A stretch of 64,000 bases of DNA. Origin: Trachythela sp. YZ-2020. Taxonomy: Eukaryota; Cnidaria; Anthozoa; Malacalcyonacea; Clavulariidae. Shown one piece after another: positions 1 to 11,930 of the stretch; the first letter of the stretch is position 1; every line of letters starts with the position of its first letter. Both the position numbers and the translations under genes were made by a program. Under the pieces are notes generated by a model. That model saw only the letters and a program-made list of their open reading frames with translations, made no database searches and was not told the DNA's origin. The stretch spans positions 7,034,501-7,098,500 of the forward strand of contig JADLSH010000367.1 in assembly GCA_016169945.1 (NCBI GenBank). Reading direction: 5' to 3'.

Positions 1-83
1 CTGCAGATTTGTAATCTATCTCTGCAGATTTGTCATCAGATACCATCTTTACTTGCTGTTTTCGTTTCAACTCATTACAGACA

Positions 84-509
84 GTTCTGAACAAATATTT
101 TATTCCAATTTGTAGTTGGAAATCAGTAAAAAATTTCGAATTATATCGCAAAAACAATGTAGTTTTTCCGGATAAGAATAAATTTAGCTTCCTGTACAAT
201 AAGTTTGCCATAAAGTATTTAATATGTAGATTATAACAGGCAACAGGCAACTGGCAATATTATGGTTCTATTTCAGCATTTACAGTGCTTCGATCAGTGC
301 TTCTGTAAATATTCAACATACGCACGCCACATACAGTATGAGTGATATGACATTCTAGAAGAACGCTTTACAACAAAGATTGAAACAGGATATTCGGCAA
401 ACTTTATATTTTAATTAATGCAACGATTGAAGTCGGTCTCTGAAACTATCTAGCCAGTCTCGCATAGCATTGCGTGGCACAATGCATCCAATTTAACAAT
501 GAATATCTT
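84..509 (-). repeat. Dispersed hAT-like repeat, partial copy
   Basis: This stretch is, with small differences, the reverse complement of 54718-55122, which lies inside a hAT-type element with intact ends. Both copies contain the same CAACAGGCAACTGGCAATAT-like core and the GAGACCGAC motif near one end. The copy here has no recognisable terminal repeats, and the first 83 bases do not align. No coding potential is visible. It is a truncated or rearranged member of the same non-autonomous family. Confidence 0.75.
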
Positions 510-1494
510 GAGACCGACTGCACATTTTGAGACCGACACCCCCCCTGCAAGTGGGCTATTTTCGTCGGTTTTATGAATATTTTGAAGAAAAGGTAGGCGA
601 CTTTTTCTTTGTCAAGTCTGGTAACGTAAAAATATTTTTTTCTGGTACAATTTAGCTGCGATTTGTTCGGGAGTATGAGAGCTCATACAAATGTTTTACT
701 ACAAACTGTCTTACAATCCCACATAGACTCTCTCTCAGGTTGAAAATTTTCTTTGTTTTAATTTGCCCAAATTATTTCCTGGACGGGTTATTGATCATTT
801 TTATTACGTATACGGTATGCAAAGTATTTTCTGTCTAGTATTTAAAAGCAGCCAAAGCAGGTACTATACGAATGATCAATGGCGAAATTATCATTGTTCG
901 ACTCAACGTGTCTTTAATCAACGATATTTTTGTAATTCAAACTCCAATAATTGGGAAAGCAAGAATAAATAGCGTTTCAAAACAACTGCTCCATGAAATT
1001 GATATGTCTAGCTATTTAAATGTGTTACTATCGAGTAGTCATGGGTATGCACCCCCCAACCTCCCCCCCCCCCCAGAAGGCTCACAATTTCAGCATTTGC
1101 TAGACCCCCAACACCAAAATCGACATTTTGCCAGCACATTTTAAAATTTTTTTTGCGGTCGTAGGCACACAAAAAGTTATCGAAACTTTTTGCAAAACAA
1201 TTTTGAAGTTGAAAGGATGACGAGTCATCTGGTTTTAAAATAGTGCATTACAACATTGGAAGTTATTTATTGCTATGCCTGTGTATTCTAAACATAGAAG
1301 TTATCTAGTTGTGCCTAAAATAGCAATTGTAAGAAATGTGTAAATAAGAGTCAAGTACATATGTAAAAGATATAAATAAAATTGTTTTCATTTTCATTCG
1401 AAGCAATTGAAGGTAGTACTCTCTTGTAACTGATCAATAAGTGTGTTTTCATAAAATAAATTATTATAATGTATTAAGGTTCAGTGTTATTCTT
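510..1494. other. No gene seen
   Basis: AT-rich sequence with a C-rich run near 1063 and T-rich runs near 1150. Short open frames here show no recognisable domain. It may contain the 5' end of the P-element-like transposon that follows, but I could not find a terminal repeat pair. Confidence 0.5.
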
Positions 1495-2239
1495 ATGATG
1501 AAGAAAGGTAAAATAACAGGCTCTCGTTGGTGTTCTGCAGTCAACTGCTCCAACGGGACAAATTACGGGACAAACCCCTAAGCTTTTCTCGATTTCCCTT
1601 GGGTGCTGAAAGGTAAGAAAATTTTTCAAAAATAGGATGGTTTTAGTTTCATAAATTAAGTGAATTTGTAATTATCAACAAACTTTTAGTTCTATTTACA
1701 TCATTGCAGGATATCTAGATTTCTTTTTGGGCATGTTTAGGAGAGGGATTCTAAATTAATATAAACTAAGAAAATTTGTAATAAGGCAGGTGTAAAAAAG
1801 GGGATGGAGAACTTATTTTTATAAAATTATCTTATTGGAAGGGAAATTAAAGCATGGGCTTGTGGCTTGTTTATGGGTCTTATTAGAGAGGAGACTAAAT
1901 TTATAGAGAATGTTACTAAATATCCAGTTGTATTGGCCGGCTTAAATCTCTTTATGCAAAATACATTTAATAAAATAAAGTGAATGCATTTACTTATTTT
2001 TAGATGAAAGAGATCGGTAGTCAACTGCAGGCGACAAGACCTGGAAAAGAAGGATCCGAAATATTTATATAACAATTGCCGGATTTGTTCCAATCATTTT
2101 GAAGACTCGATGTTTCGTGGGAAATTAAAAAACCGTTTGAAAGAAAATGCAGTGCCTACTATTTTTTCAGTGCCGAATCCGCCTAAGTCAGTAGGGTCAA
2201 AACGCCGCCTTCTATTTCTAAATACAGCAACGACACATG
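1495..2239 (+). pseudogene. THAP zinc-finger exons 1-2 of a P-element-like transposase
   Basis: Two exons together form a THAP domain, the C2-CH zinc finger that binds transposon ends. Exon 1 (1495-1612) starts with two Met codons, has the first zinc pair in WCSAVNCSNG, and ends at a GT donor (GGTAAGAAA). A frameshift lies near 1575, before the FSRFP motif. Exon 2 (2004-2239) follows a TTTTAG acceptor and holds NCRRQDLEKKDPKYLYNN, the second zinc pair CRICSNHF, and AVPTIF, the usual end of the domain. An in-frame TGA sits at its start (2005-2007). The order of motifs is typical of THAP9/P-element transposases, and the gene continues downstream to the catalytic region. Confidence 0.8.
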
Positions 2240-2568
2240 GTAACTAGTTTAATAAACAAAACTACTGTTGAACAATTTTTCCAAACACTTTTGTTACTAA
2301 AACGTAATTGTTATAGTGTAATAATAATACATGCTATATATATTAAGATTGTTATACTTTCACTTAGGTAAGAGACGAAAAACAGACACTGACAAAGGTC
2401 AACCACTGATGAACTTGGTGGGTACATAGAAACAAACCTTGCTATATTTTTACATGTGAATGAACCACTTACTGTAAGAAACAGGGTTTTGTTGGTGTCA
2501 CCCTAGCTCCCTTTCGTTCAAAACAGGTAATCATCCACAAAAAAATCTAACTATATTTATACCTTTAG

Positions 2569-4499
2569 GTGAAGGCACATCTTTGTTGGTAACTGAAGAC
2601 TCCTGTGAAGCTATGGAGACCAATGAAGCGTTGCAAAATGAGGATGAACCTCATAATCAGCCAGGTATTGAGCAAACAGAGCAATTGAAAACACATGTAT
2701 AAAGTGACATAAGGGAGGCATTAAAAACATTTTAACTTTGTTTACAGGCAGCTCTGAGTCAGCAATCCAACAAAGTGAAGCTTGTCAGACGAGTTCATAT
2801 CTTACTCAAGGTACCCCCAGAAAAAAGAAAATGCAGCGAAAACTTGCGAATCAGCGTAAACAATTGGTAAGATTGAAAAAGAAAGAAGAAAAGTGCAGTG
2901 AGAAAAACCTCTATCCACCCTAAGAGAATTGTTTCCCAAACAAATAGTGGACTTTGTTGAAATACAGTTAAAATTGCACAAAAAAAGGAGGGAAATGGAG
3001 ACGATATAGCCCAGAAGTAAAATCATTTGCTTTGTCACTGTACCATGTTAGTGGGAGGGCATACAGGTTACTCTCAAAGTTTTTCTATCTCCCATCAAAA
3101 AGGAGTCTACGCAGGTGGGTTTCTCAGTTACCGAGAATACCCGGAATTACAGAAGCTGCAATGAATGTCATTGAAACTAAAGTAAAAGTAATGAATAGCA
3201 TTAGCAAGATATGTACCATCTGCATAGATGAAATTTCTTTAAAAACCAACCTTATTTATGATATTTCTGCAGATGAAGTCTTGGGGTTTGTAGATTTAGG
3301 TGCTAGTAAGAAATGTGAGCTCAAAGCAACATCTTAACTTGTGGTTATGGCATGTGGCATCGCTGACAAGTGGAAGCAGCCACTTGGTTACTTTCTGGTG
3401 CATCAATCTTGCAAAAGTATTGATGTAAAAAGAATATTGTTTGATGCCATTGACAAACTCGATTCTATTGGTCTGAAGGTTGTCTGTGTTATCTCTGATT
3501 TGGGCTCAAACTTCCAACAACTAGTGAGGGAGCTAGGAGTGACACCAACACAACCCTGGTTTCTTACTAAGTCTGGGAAAAAGATCATCGTTCTTTATGA
3601 CCCACCACACCTAATTAAGGCAGTCCGAAACAATATTATGAAATATGACTTCCACTTTGGTGGCAAAGTAGCTAGTTGGCAAGATGTTAAGAACTTGTAT
3701 GATAGAGACTCTTCATTGTCTATTCGCTTTTGTCCAAAGTTAACTGACAAGCATATCAACCCTAATGGGTTTACAAAAATGAAGCTAAAACTAGCCACGC
3801 CTGTATTAAGTCACACTGTTGCTGCAGCTATTTCCACTTATGTAAGCTTAAGGCAGATTTTAGTTCGCAGATTTTAGTTCGATGTTGGTAGGAGCACCAT
3901 CTCAGAATGTGTTGTCTTCACTCAGTAAAACCGTTCCTAAAGCTGTTGAGATAGATGTCAATGATTATCGCTCCTCTTCTGTACAAAACAGCTCAATTGG
4001 AGCAAATGCTGTGGCTTATGTGCCAGTTTACCTTCTAAAAAAATGCTTGTTAAAACATGACTGCGAAACATGTAAAGGTAAACTTGTTAGCCAAGAGCTT
4101 GATGACAGTAGCAAGCTGTTTTGTTTCTTTAAGGCATACCAATCTCAAACTGGACCATTTGGAGGGCTTTTGGCACCTGCAAGCAGTTTCATGGACTATG
4201 TTGTTACTCTTGAGGACATGTTTGTTGCATCACTTCCTTCTGTTGTCTTCAAAGTTGGTGTTGGTAAATCTTTGCTTTCTCAGCTCCCTCAGTTCTCTCT
4301 TCCTGAATGTTCTGAATTTCCTTCTTTGTTTCTTCTTAAGCTTTTCATTCGGATGAGATTATATTATCCTTTAAAGTTTAGAAATAGACAGCTAGTATCC
4401 GGAAATAAAAAATGCAAAAAATATTTTATACCCAAAGGTTTCAAAAGAGTTATACTGCAGCTTGTATTTAAACTATCAAATAGCATGATTATAAACTAA
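2569..4499 (+). pseudogene. P-element-like (THAP9-type) transposase, catalytic part
   Basis: A possible small exon (2569-2663) is followed by a basic coiled segment (about 2748-2920, with TPRKKKMQRKLANQRKQL), which in this family precedes the RNase H-like transposase domain. The catalytic region runs 3032-3877, broken by one in-frame stop (TAA at 3335-3337). Visible family motifs are CIDEISLKTNLIYDIS with an acidic pair, [16 protein letters not shown], and [18 protein letters not shown] short duplication around 3856-3880 (GCAGATTTTAGTTCG repeated) shifts the frame. The C-terminal part (3882-4499) has NAVAYVPVYLLKKCLLKHDC and ends with LIRMRLYY-like and FIPKGFK sequence. Coding is recognisable over about 600 codons but several frame breaks make it non-functional. 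A domesticated THAP9 gene is unlikely given the decay. Confidence 0.85.
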
Positions 4500-5102
4500 A
4501 AAACCCAGTTAACCAAAACTGTATCATTATTTTCCATTGGACTAGTTTTATCACAGGTTTTATAGATTGTTTAATTTTTCAATAGTACATTTTTGAAAAT
4601 ATCATGCATGCATGAGTTATTGTTTTTCCTTACTACCCTTGATACAGTATTTTTGAACAAGATATTGCATCAAATAAATATTGGAAACTACACTGTAGCT
4701 TTATTGAAACTTTAAAAGGTATAATTATATGAAACTTTGTGTACGAATAATCGAATAACAGAGCTTAAATTTTCAGTATTCCTGAGTACTATATTTGAAT
4801 AACAGGGCTTAAATTTTCACTATTCCCGAATACTTCAAAATCCAATTTTCTAATACATGCACAAGATCATATTAAGACTCCAAATTCCAAGCCCTGATAT
4901 AAAGTAGATTGACAATATAATAATGTATCTGCCTAGCTAGGAACAATTTTTACACGAATGAATCCTGATATTCAATAATGTACCATAAGGACACGTTATA
5001 TAAAAAAGTGTAATACAAGTTGTTACATAAATTAAGATATATACCTTTGACATTTGAATTTTATATTTGCTACTTTGTACGGTATTTGGTTCACATTCGA
5101 TG
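4500..5102. other. No gene seen
   Basis: AT-rich sequence between the P-element-like gene and the Polinton. A degenerate direct repeat of about 58 bases around 4745-4835 (CAGAGCTTAAATTTTC and CAGGGCTTAAATTTTC) is the only structure noticed. Confidence 0.4.
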
Positions 5103-5456
5103 TGATTCTTTTATTATCGTTAGCCGACAGTGCGATCTTGTTAACTCTTTCCGTATAAATCTCATGCATCCGGCTCCTAAATGTGTTTATTCTCTTAACA
5201 TGTTTTCCTAGAGTTTGCTCATCATCTCTAATTCTGCTTGAACACAGTATACTATTATAGAGAGATGATGTATACCTTTAACTTTACCGACGGTTTTTAG
5301 TGTAAGCTTTGAACTTCCATTAACCAATACTGGTTTATAGATTTTAAGGTTAACCATATCCTCACCATCGCTTACATATGTTACGGGTCCTAAGTCAACT
5401 TCCTTTACCAGAATCTGAAACCCAACTCTTCGCAAATCCTTACTTATTGAGATTAT
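5103..5456. repeat. Left copy of a 354-bp inverted repeat
   Basis: This is the reverse complement of 31650-32003. Within the shared protein-coding stretch I found only a couple of substitutions (for example AACC against AGCC in the VNLKIY/VSLKIY codons). It encodes, on the minus strand, the last 75 codons of the small protein seen complete at 31533-31898, followed by a fragment of the polymerase C-terminus. Similarity stops sharply at 5103. Confidence 0.9.
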
Positions 5457-5489
5457 ACATTATATACTTACTTATCTTTTTTAAAAGTC

Positions 5490-7748
5490 TTACTTCGTCC
5501 GCCGATGCCCTAAGGCTATTGTGTTGACTCCATCCGGCAATATGATTATTTTATCATCGTTAGCCGACAGTGCGATCTTGTTAACTCTTTCCGTATAAAT
5601 CTCATGCATCCGGCTCCTAAATGTGTTCATTCCTCTTAACATGTTTTCCTTTGTGAACAGACATCTTTTATAATCCTTGAACGTTATCTCTTTTTCAATC
5701 ACCCCCTTCTTAACCCCCTTACACTTCTTCTCCTCCTTTGTACTACGGTCCATTTTGTCTGCGTACAACTTACTTCTTAATCCTACAAACTCTGATATTT
5801 GCTTCCCACCGGCCTCATCCTCCATCATCCCTATTACCTTTTTGTTAACCCCAGTAGGAATTCCCGACGGATGGTTCTTATCAAAATTACTGGTGTCGAA
5901 GTGTGTGTGAACGTCTTTAGAGATGTCCTTATAGAAGTCTTTTGTTTTAATCTCGTAACACAGACTGTCGGTATCTGTAAACAGTAACTGTGCATTGTCT
6001 CCATAGTTTTTCTTAATGTAGTTGTAGTGAAAGTCGTACATAGTGTCTTGCTGATGTCTAGGATACTCATTCCAAGGTATATTGGTTTGTTTAGTATTAT
6101 AGTTGTCCTCTCCATATGTACCGCAACTAGGTTTTCTGTAAAAGTATTTACACCCTTAAAGTTTACTTTCTTAACTAACTTTTCCAACAGTTTCTCACTA
6201 GTAACTAGTCTAACATCTACCCTATTTCTAATATTTTTCATGGTTTTCCCAAACACACTGTTATTCATTAATTTGAAGAAGTTTTTCTCAAAGTCTGTTG
6301 TTCCTTTAATTCTTAGATCTGTGTTTAGTTGGATGTAATTCTTCAACCACGTACTTTCATTAAATTTTATACCCTTATATACTTTTGTAAGTTTTAGTCC
6401 TAGTGAAAGGTATTGTTTAAGATTCTTGTGGTGAACAACATACTTTTCCTTGTTGTTTAGATGTGGAATAAGTTTTTCGACGTTCCCGACTTTTACCCTT
6501 TCCGCTGCGAGAGGGTACTCATTATGTGTGTCATGCAACTCATCAGGATACTCTAGGTCTACCTCCAGGATACATCCCTTTCCTTTCTCAAGCTTGCCCC
6601 ACCGTGTTAGTTCTTCCTCAGTCATCCACTCGAATTCATTCACGGGTAATGGATCGCTCATTGCGTAACCATACAGATTAATCTCGTTCACCACCTCAAA
6701 CTTACTAATATCCTTCACCTTCATAGGAAACTCTATTCCATCCGAGTTTAACATTTTCGCTTGCTTTTTTAAGATTTTAGTAACCCTCTCACCATGTCTC
6801 TCAACAGAGTTTAGCGCTCTGACAACAGCCCACTTGAAACACTGATCATCATTGTTTTGCATATTAATGACAGCCTTCTTCATCATTATATCTTTTGGGA
6901 GAGGTTTGTAACTTTTTCCCTTCAATGGTTTATAGTTTGTGATGAAAACCTCTAACTCTTCCACAGACAGCATTCTCCATCAACTACCAAGTTTCTGAAA
7001 CTTTGCGAGTGATTCTAGCATTTTGATGCGCATCTTTTCATACTCTGTAGTACAATCCTCTGAGATTATTATGCTGTGTGTGTTGCTACGGAAATGTGCT
7101 ATGGTTATTACATTTTCACCGGTTTTAGGGTCTGATCTAATCATCTTACAAACAAGAACTGTATACACCTTTTTTCCAACACTATCTGTGTTGTTAATTA
7201 ATGTCTCAACCATCTCTGTGGTGCCGTTTAAAACACTCTTGGATCTTTAAGACCGCTACCGGCTATGCTCCACTTGCTGGTATTCTTCTTAATGGTACTA
7301 GAGACTAGTCTTTGGCTCTAAGTTCTTTAAGATTTTTTGTCTTCTCTCCTCATCCTTAAAAAGTTTTCGTAACTTGTTATTTAACTTGTTTCTCATCTTC
7401 CCCAACTTCTTTGATCCCTTCCACCTCTGGGCCTCTACCTCCTTTTGTCTCTTCCTTTCATCTCCTGCAATCTATTGCTCCCACTTCTTTATCTCCCTTT
7501 CTCTAACTTTCTCTAACTTCCTTTAACTTTTGTTGTAATTTTTGCTTGAGTCTCTTTGCTTGTTCTTTAATTTTCTCTTCACGCTGCTTTACCGCTTCTT
7601 TAATTTTCTCTTCACGTCTTTTTGCTGCTTCTTTAATTTTTTCCTCACGTCTTTTTGTTGCTTCTTTAATTTTCTCTTCGCGTTGCTTTGCTTGCCCCTT
7701 TTGCTCCTTAAGTTTTTGAATGTATGCACCGATAGTATTATTCCACAT
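5490..7748 (-). pseudogene. polB: Protein-primed-type DNA polymerase B, degraded
   Basis: This is the element's replicative polymerase. Motif A reads VDLEYPDELHDTH (about 6540-6565), motif B NFFKLMNNSVFGKTM (about 6240-6285), and motif C LLFTDTDSLCYE (about 5950-5985), so the palm core is recognisable. The C-terminal part after the palm is also present, ending at the TAA at 5490-5492. Breaks: a TGA at 6980-6982, a one-base frameshift just before 6041, a frameshift near 7228 in a T run, and further breaks upstream. The first part (7503-7748) encodes a highly charged coiled coil with four repeats of about 11 residues based on REEKIKEA. This continues as basic, coil-like sequence up to the polymerase, so it is either its N-terminal extension or a separate gene. 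Full-length relatives are usually longer, so the exonuclease region seems largely missing. Confidence 0.9.
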
Positions 7749-7797
7749 CCTTTCTTTATTAATACAGTTTCTTTTAAATAAAAAAATGAAAAAAAAA

Positions 7798-7858
7798 TCA
7801 TCGACACAGCAAATAGCGATGTCCATTAAATTCCATTGGTTTCTTTGTTTTTATGTAG
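7798..7858 (-). pseudogene. 3' end of the SAP-like Polinton gene, cut off by the 10.4-kb insertion
   Basis: The minus-strand frame here ends in KPMEFNGHRYLLCR and a TGA at 7798-7800. It is the continuation of the gene whose 5' part lies at 18259-18491: when the insertion and one copy of the 9-bp duplication are removed, the reading frame runs through without a shift. The next gene downstream, the coiled-coil/polymerase frame, begins 50 bases later on the same strand, which suits a compact viral-type operon. Confidence 0.8.
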
Positions 7859-7953
7859 CAACCTCGTACCCAGGGCCCGCCCGCCCGATTTTTTTGAGTC
7901 TGGCCGAGGTAGCGGGCGAGGCCCTGGTAAAGGCTGGTCACGTGATAGCAAAA
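7859..7953 (+). repeat. Left terminal inverted repeat of the 10.4-kb transposon
   Basis: GC-rich 95-bp sequence identical to the reverse complement of 18164-18258. It also contains an internal imperfect palindrome (CCCAGGGCCCGCCC against GCGGGCGAGGCCCTGG) and a GTCACGTGA box. Beyond 7953 the two ends diverge at once. Confidence 0.9.
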
Positions 7954-9215
7954 ATCTAATAGCATTACGTCATACAAAGTTGTTGTTACCGGGGGGGATA
8001 AATATTGGCCGACAAAACTTACAAAGTTCTCACAAGAAATGATGAGATTGCACATTTATATTAATTCGTGAATGTTTATGTTAGTATTAAAAGCAAAGAA
8101 AGAATATAATCTACTATTCTACTGGATGAACATTTATCCTAAATTTATGGCCCAACGAAGTCATGATGAAGGCCAAAGCAAATGGAAGTTAGATTCAATA
8201 TGATGTGTTTATATATTATTGAGGAACTGAGTCAACTGACAGAATATAATGCATATATACGCGAGTAAGTTACCAATAGTGTTACAATTGAATATATACA
8301 TGTAAATTTGTAAGAAATAGTTCTCAATATATATTTGATGCCTCGTGTCGCAGTTAAATACGTTCATGTAATTTTATGTATGCTGGTTTATAATACTATT
8401 AACACTATATACATCAATACATGTATAACCTCCAAGTGTAGAGTCAGTAGAGAGCTTCTAGACAGCTCCAGCTCTGAGAGGCTATTTTATTGCGACTAAC
8501 ATTTTCGTCTTTTCATATATACTTGGCCCCTTGTAAATGTTTTAGTATCATTAAGTTAATCACTGGCTCTAAAGTGTGACCAGGCATGGGAGGTGTTTTT
8601 TTTTCTCTGGGTTCAAATCCCAGTTCACACTTTTATAATATAAATACAAAGCCTTTAGCATGCATTCTGAATTTTGTCTACTACTATTTTGCCAATCTTC
8701 AATTCACACAATCACACAACAACATCAGCTATTTTATGCAGGTTCCTTAAAATCCATAAGTTTCCCCTGGGTACATACTTTGTTTCAATATTCTGACTCT
8801 ATACTGGTAGGTAGGTAGGTTGGCAATGTTATGAAGCAACTTACAATATCAAATACACTCTAATTGGGGCCGCAGTAATTGGCAATAGCTGTTGCGGTTG
8901 CCCACCCAATTGTCCAAATGTTTATGTTATTGTTTAAAATGAAATGTAATGTGTACGTATGATGGCAAAGTTAATAAAAAAATAAATACCTGAGGGTTTG
9001 TCTTGTAGACATGGATTGAGATTGAGTAATAAATAAAGAAGCATTGCAAAATTATGTGTTAGAGTCAAGAAAATTCAGTTGGTATTAATGAACCCTAAAT
9101 ATTCTAAACTTGTGGGCAACAATTTTTCACTTGTTGCCCAGCAGGATACATAATTTGCATTTATCTAAAGCCATTTGACCACAATATATACGCATATAAC
9201 TAGCCATATATCTAA
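7954..9215. other. No gene seen (interior of the 10.4-kb element)
   Basis: AT-rich sequence with no recognisable coding region. At 8574-8631 there is a tRNA-like fragment: a perfect T-arm (CTGGGTTCAAATCCCAG) closed by an acceptor-like pairing of GTGTGA with TCACAC, but without room for D and anticodon arms. A short GTAG microsatellite lies at 8807-8820. Confidence 0.5.
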
Positions 9216-9451
9216 GGGACTGGTCATTAAGTAGAGGAGGGGGGAGGTCTGTATACACAAACTATTGTAGGAGGGCAGTACAGTTTCAAGTGCATTATTA
9301 ATACAATATATGAAATAGTCTTCCAAATAGTGGGTGGAGGGGGGGAGGGGTTCAGCCCAAACTATGCTCCACTTTGGGGAGGGTCAAAAAATATTGAACA
9401 AGGTATATCTCATTTGCACCAGCCCTCTCCCCTCAATTAATGACTGTTCCC
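9216..9451. mobile_element. 236-bp MITE with TAA target duplication
   Basis: The left end GGGACTGGTCATTAA and right end TTAATGACTGTTCCC are imperfect inverted repeats, followed inwards by G-rich and C-rich tracts that also pair (AGGAGGGGGGAGG against CCCTCTCCCCTC). TAA flanks it on both sides (9213-9215 and 9452-9454). A 3-bp TAA duplication fits PIF/Harbinger-derived MITEs. There is no coding capacity. Confidence 0.7.
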
Positions 9452-9665
9452 TAACTAGCACAAATATCACTGATAATTTTGAAGAAGGCATGTGCATGTG
9501 TGATGTTCCATATTTCAAATTCAGAAAACAAGTCCTCAGCAGACTCAATTGCATGACATTTCAAGACAATGGAGTCTATAAGTTCCATTGTAACTCCTGT
9601 ACTAAGGTTGATTCCTCCAAGCCTATTACTTCCCAATTTACTCCTGTATGCCATTAGCATCTCTC

Positions 9666-11930
9666 TGATGATATGATATGATATGATATGATACTTTAAT
9701 GATATGCTCCCAAGTGGGCTCTTCAGCATAAAATTACAACAATTTAAATATTAATATAACAGCTAATTTAAAATGTTATGTTAAGATAATTTAAACTATA
9801 ATATATCTATAGGACTTTCTAAATTGTCAATTTATGATAAAAGGATAAAAATTATGGATTCGAATAAAACGTATCTAGAATATGTGATTTAAGTTTCTTC
9901 TTAAAACTTCTTACTGTAGGAATGTTTTTAAATTTGTCTTCTCAATCGTTCCAGATTTTCGTTCCTCTGTAGGGAAACGTTCTCTGTCCTGCTGCCGTTC
10001 TGTAAAATGGAATGTGGAGCAGATCTTTATAGCGCATTGGATGATCGTGTAACTCAACACGTTTACTAAACTTGTCGCACAAATAATTGGGGGCTAGGTT
10101 GTTAACGCACTTATAGGCCATTACTGTATCTCTAAACAATAACAGTTGTTCGACAGGTAGCCGTCCAAGTTCTTGTAAAACTGGTGTAATATGGTCAAAC
10201 TTTCTGGTATTTGTGATGACTCTACACGCAAAGTTCTGTACTGCCTGGAGTTTTTTCAAATTCACAGAGGAAGTATTAGACCAGATGGAGGAGCAGTATA
10301 AAAGCTTGCTAATAACAAGAGCTTCAATAACTAACAAGAGCGTATCACTGTCGAAGCTGTCCTTGACTCGGTACATTTGAACTAATTTGGACATACATGA
10401 TGAAACCAGTTTAGTAATGTGACAGTCATATGATAGGTGTGAGTCAAGAAGTACCCCTAGATCTTTGACGGATGGGACTGGCGTAATGGTTTTTCCCAAG
10501 AGGTTTAACGATATATCAGGGGGGATGGTTCCCATCAGTTGACTTGTTCCAACAAGGAGGAATTTAGTTTTTTCTGGGTTAATAAGCAATTGGTTCGCAG
10601 AACACCACTTTACGACCCTGTTGAGATCTGATTCCAAATTATGAGTCGCTTGTTCTATGTCTTTGATGGAGAACGACAGAAAAACTTTAGAATCATCTAC
10701 GTACGAATCAAGGTTACACGATTGAGTGGTTGATGGTAGGTCATTTGTGTAGATACAGAACAATAGAGGTGATAGGATTGCACCTTGTGGTACGCCATGG
10801 GTAATGGGGAGTGAAGAAGACATTTGTGATCCAATACGTACAGATTGAGATCTACCAGAGAGATAACTGTCGAACCATTTCAATGCCTCAGGAGAAGCAC
10901 CAATGTAACTTAGTTTATGCAACAAGATTGAGTGGCTGACGCTGTCAAATGCTTTGGATAAATCTAACAAGATCAAAGCGGTCACCATCTTCTTGTCCAT
11001 AGCTTCCAGAATACAGTCGCTTACCATAATGTTGATGGTTTCAGTGGAATGGTATTTTCTATTTCCACTCTGATGAGAGGATAAACGATTATTGTTAGAT
11101 AAGTAAGCACCAAATTGATTAAGGACAACTTTTTCACAGATTTTTGAAGCAACGACAAGAAGTGAAAGGGGTCGATTATTCAATGCCAACTCGTGATCGC
11201 CTTCCTTCAGCAATGGTATTACTTCGGCTAATTTCCAAACATCAGGAAACGTCGATGAAGCGAGTGAACAGTTTATTATGTCCGTGAGGGGGCTAATATT
11301 ACAGGAAGGCTGTCTTTAATAACACGAAGGCTTATCTTATCTAGTGCAGGGGACTTGTTAGTGGGCATAGCGAGGATAATACGTTGCACCTCGGTGCAGG
11401 TAACTGATTCGAAGTAAAATAGCTCACTTGTTGGGTAAGAAATTACAGTAGATAATGGACTAATTAATTCAATGTTATTGTCTTCAGCTACACGTCTTGC
11501 TGCTTCAGCGGTGTTCTTTCCCAGCGAGGTGAAGTATTGGTTGAAATCATCAGCCACTACTTTTTGATCTTTGGCATATACTTGCGATTCCTTTTCTTTG
11601 GTTGGAATATATCGATTTATTGTCTTCCAAAGAGAGCTGGGGTTGTTCTTATGTTTCTGAACTTCATTAATTGCGTGGATTTTGGCAGCACTTTTTAGTG
11701 TAGATTTGACTTTGTTACGATAATCTTTGTAATGATTCCAATCATTATTGTCGCGGGTCTGTAGGTAACGGCGGTGAAGTCGATCTCTACCTCTCATAAG
11801 GTTTTTAATTTCGTGCGTGACGTACGGGCATGGTCGGCTACGAACTTTCACGGTCTTTATTGGTGCATGTACACCAAGGACAGAGTGAAGTATGTCGTTG
11901 AAGGTTTTTAACTTCGAATTCACGTCTCTG
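9666..11930 (-). mobile_element. LINE 1: 5'-truncated L2/CR1-like retrotransposon
   Basis: The minus strand carries the end of a linker domain and a complete reverse transcriptase domain. The 3' end, in minus orientation, is an AGCCCACTTGGGAGC hairpin and a short tail of ATCAT repeats (9666-9693), the tail type of the L2/CR1 group. The 5' end lies inside the RecQ-like helicase gene at about 11930, where the translated sequence changes from helicase C-terminus to LINE linker without a frame change. Confidence 0.85.
9942..11213 (-). pseudogene. LINE 1 reverse transcriptase
   Basis: This 423-codon frame copies the element's RNA at the target site. Visible RT motifs: NNRPLSLLVVASKICEKVV, LLDLSKAFDSVSHSILLHKL with the first catalytic Asp, HGVPQGAILSPLLFCIYTNDL, and SYVDDSKVFLS with the YVDD catalytic box. 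The C-terminal thumb region follows (YCSSIWSNTSSVNLKKLQ, then ITPVLQELGRLPVEQ). Upstream, 11276 to about 11930 in another frame holds the linker (VHAPIKTVKVRSRPCPYV and FNQYFTSLGKN). A frame break at 11214-11275 separates them, and the endonuclease is missing, so the copy is dead although the RT itself is open. Confidence 0.9.

Noticed and set aside
7542..7781. Phe/Leu-rich frame on the plus strand
   Set aside because: Antisense of the REEKIKEA coiled-coil codons on the minus strand.
8574..8631. tRNA gene
   Set aside because: Only the T-arm and a partial acceptor pairing are present; there is no room for D and anticodon arms. At most a tRNA-derived fragment.
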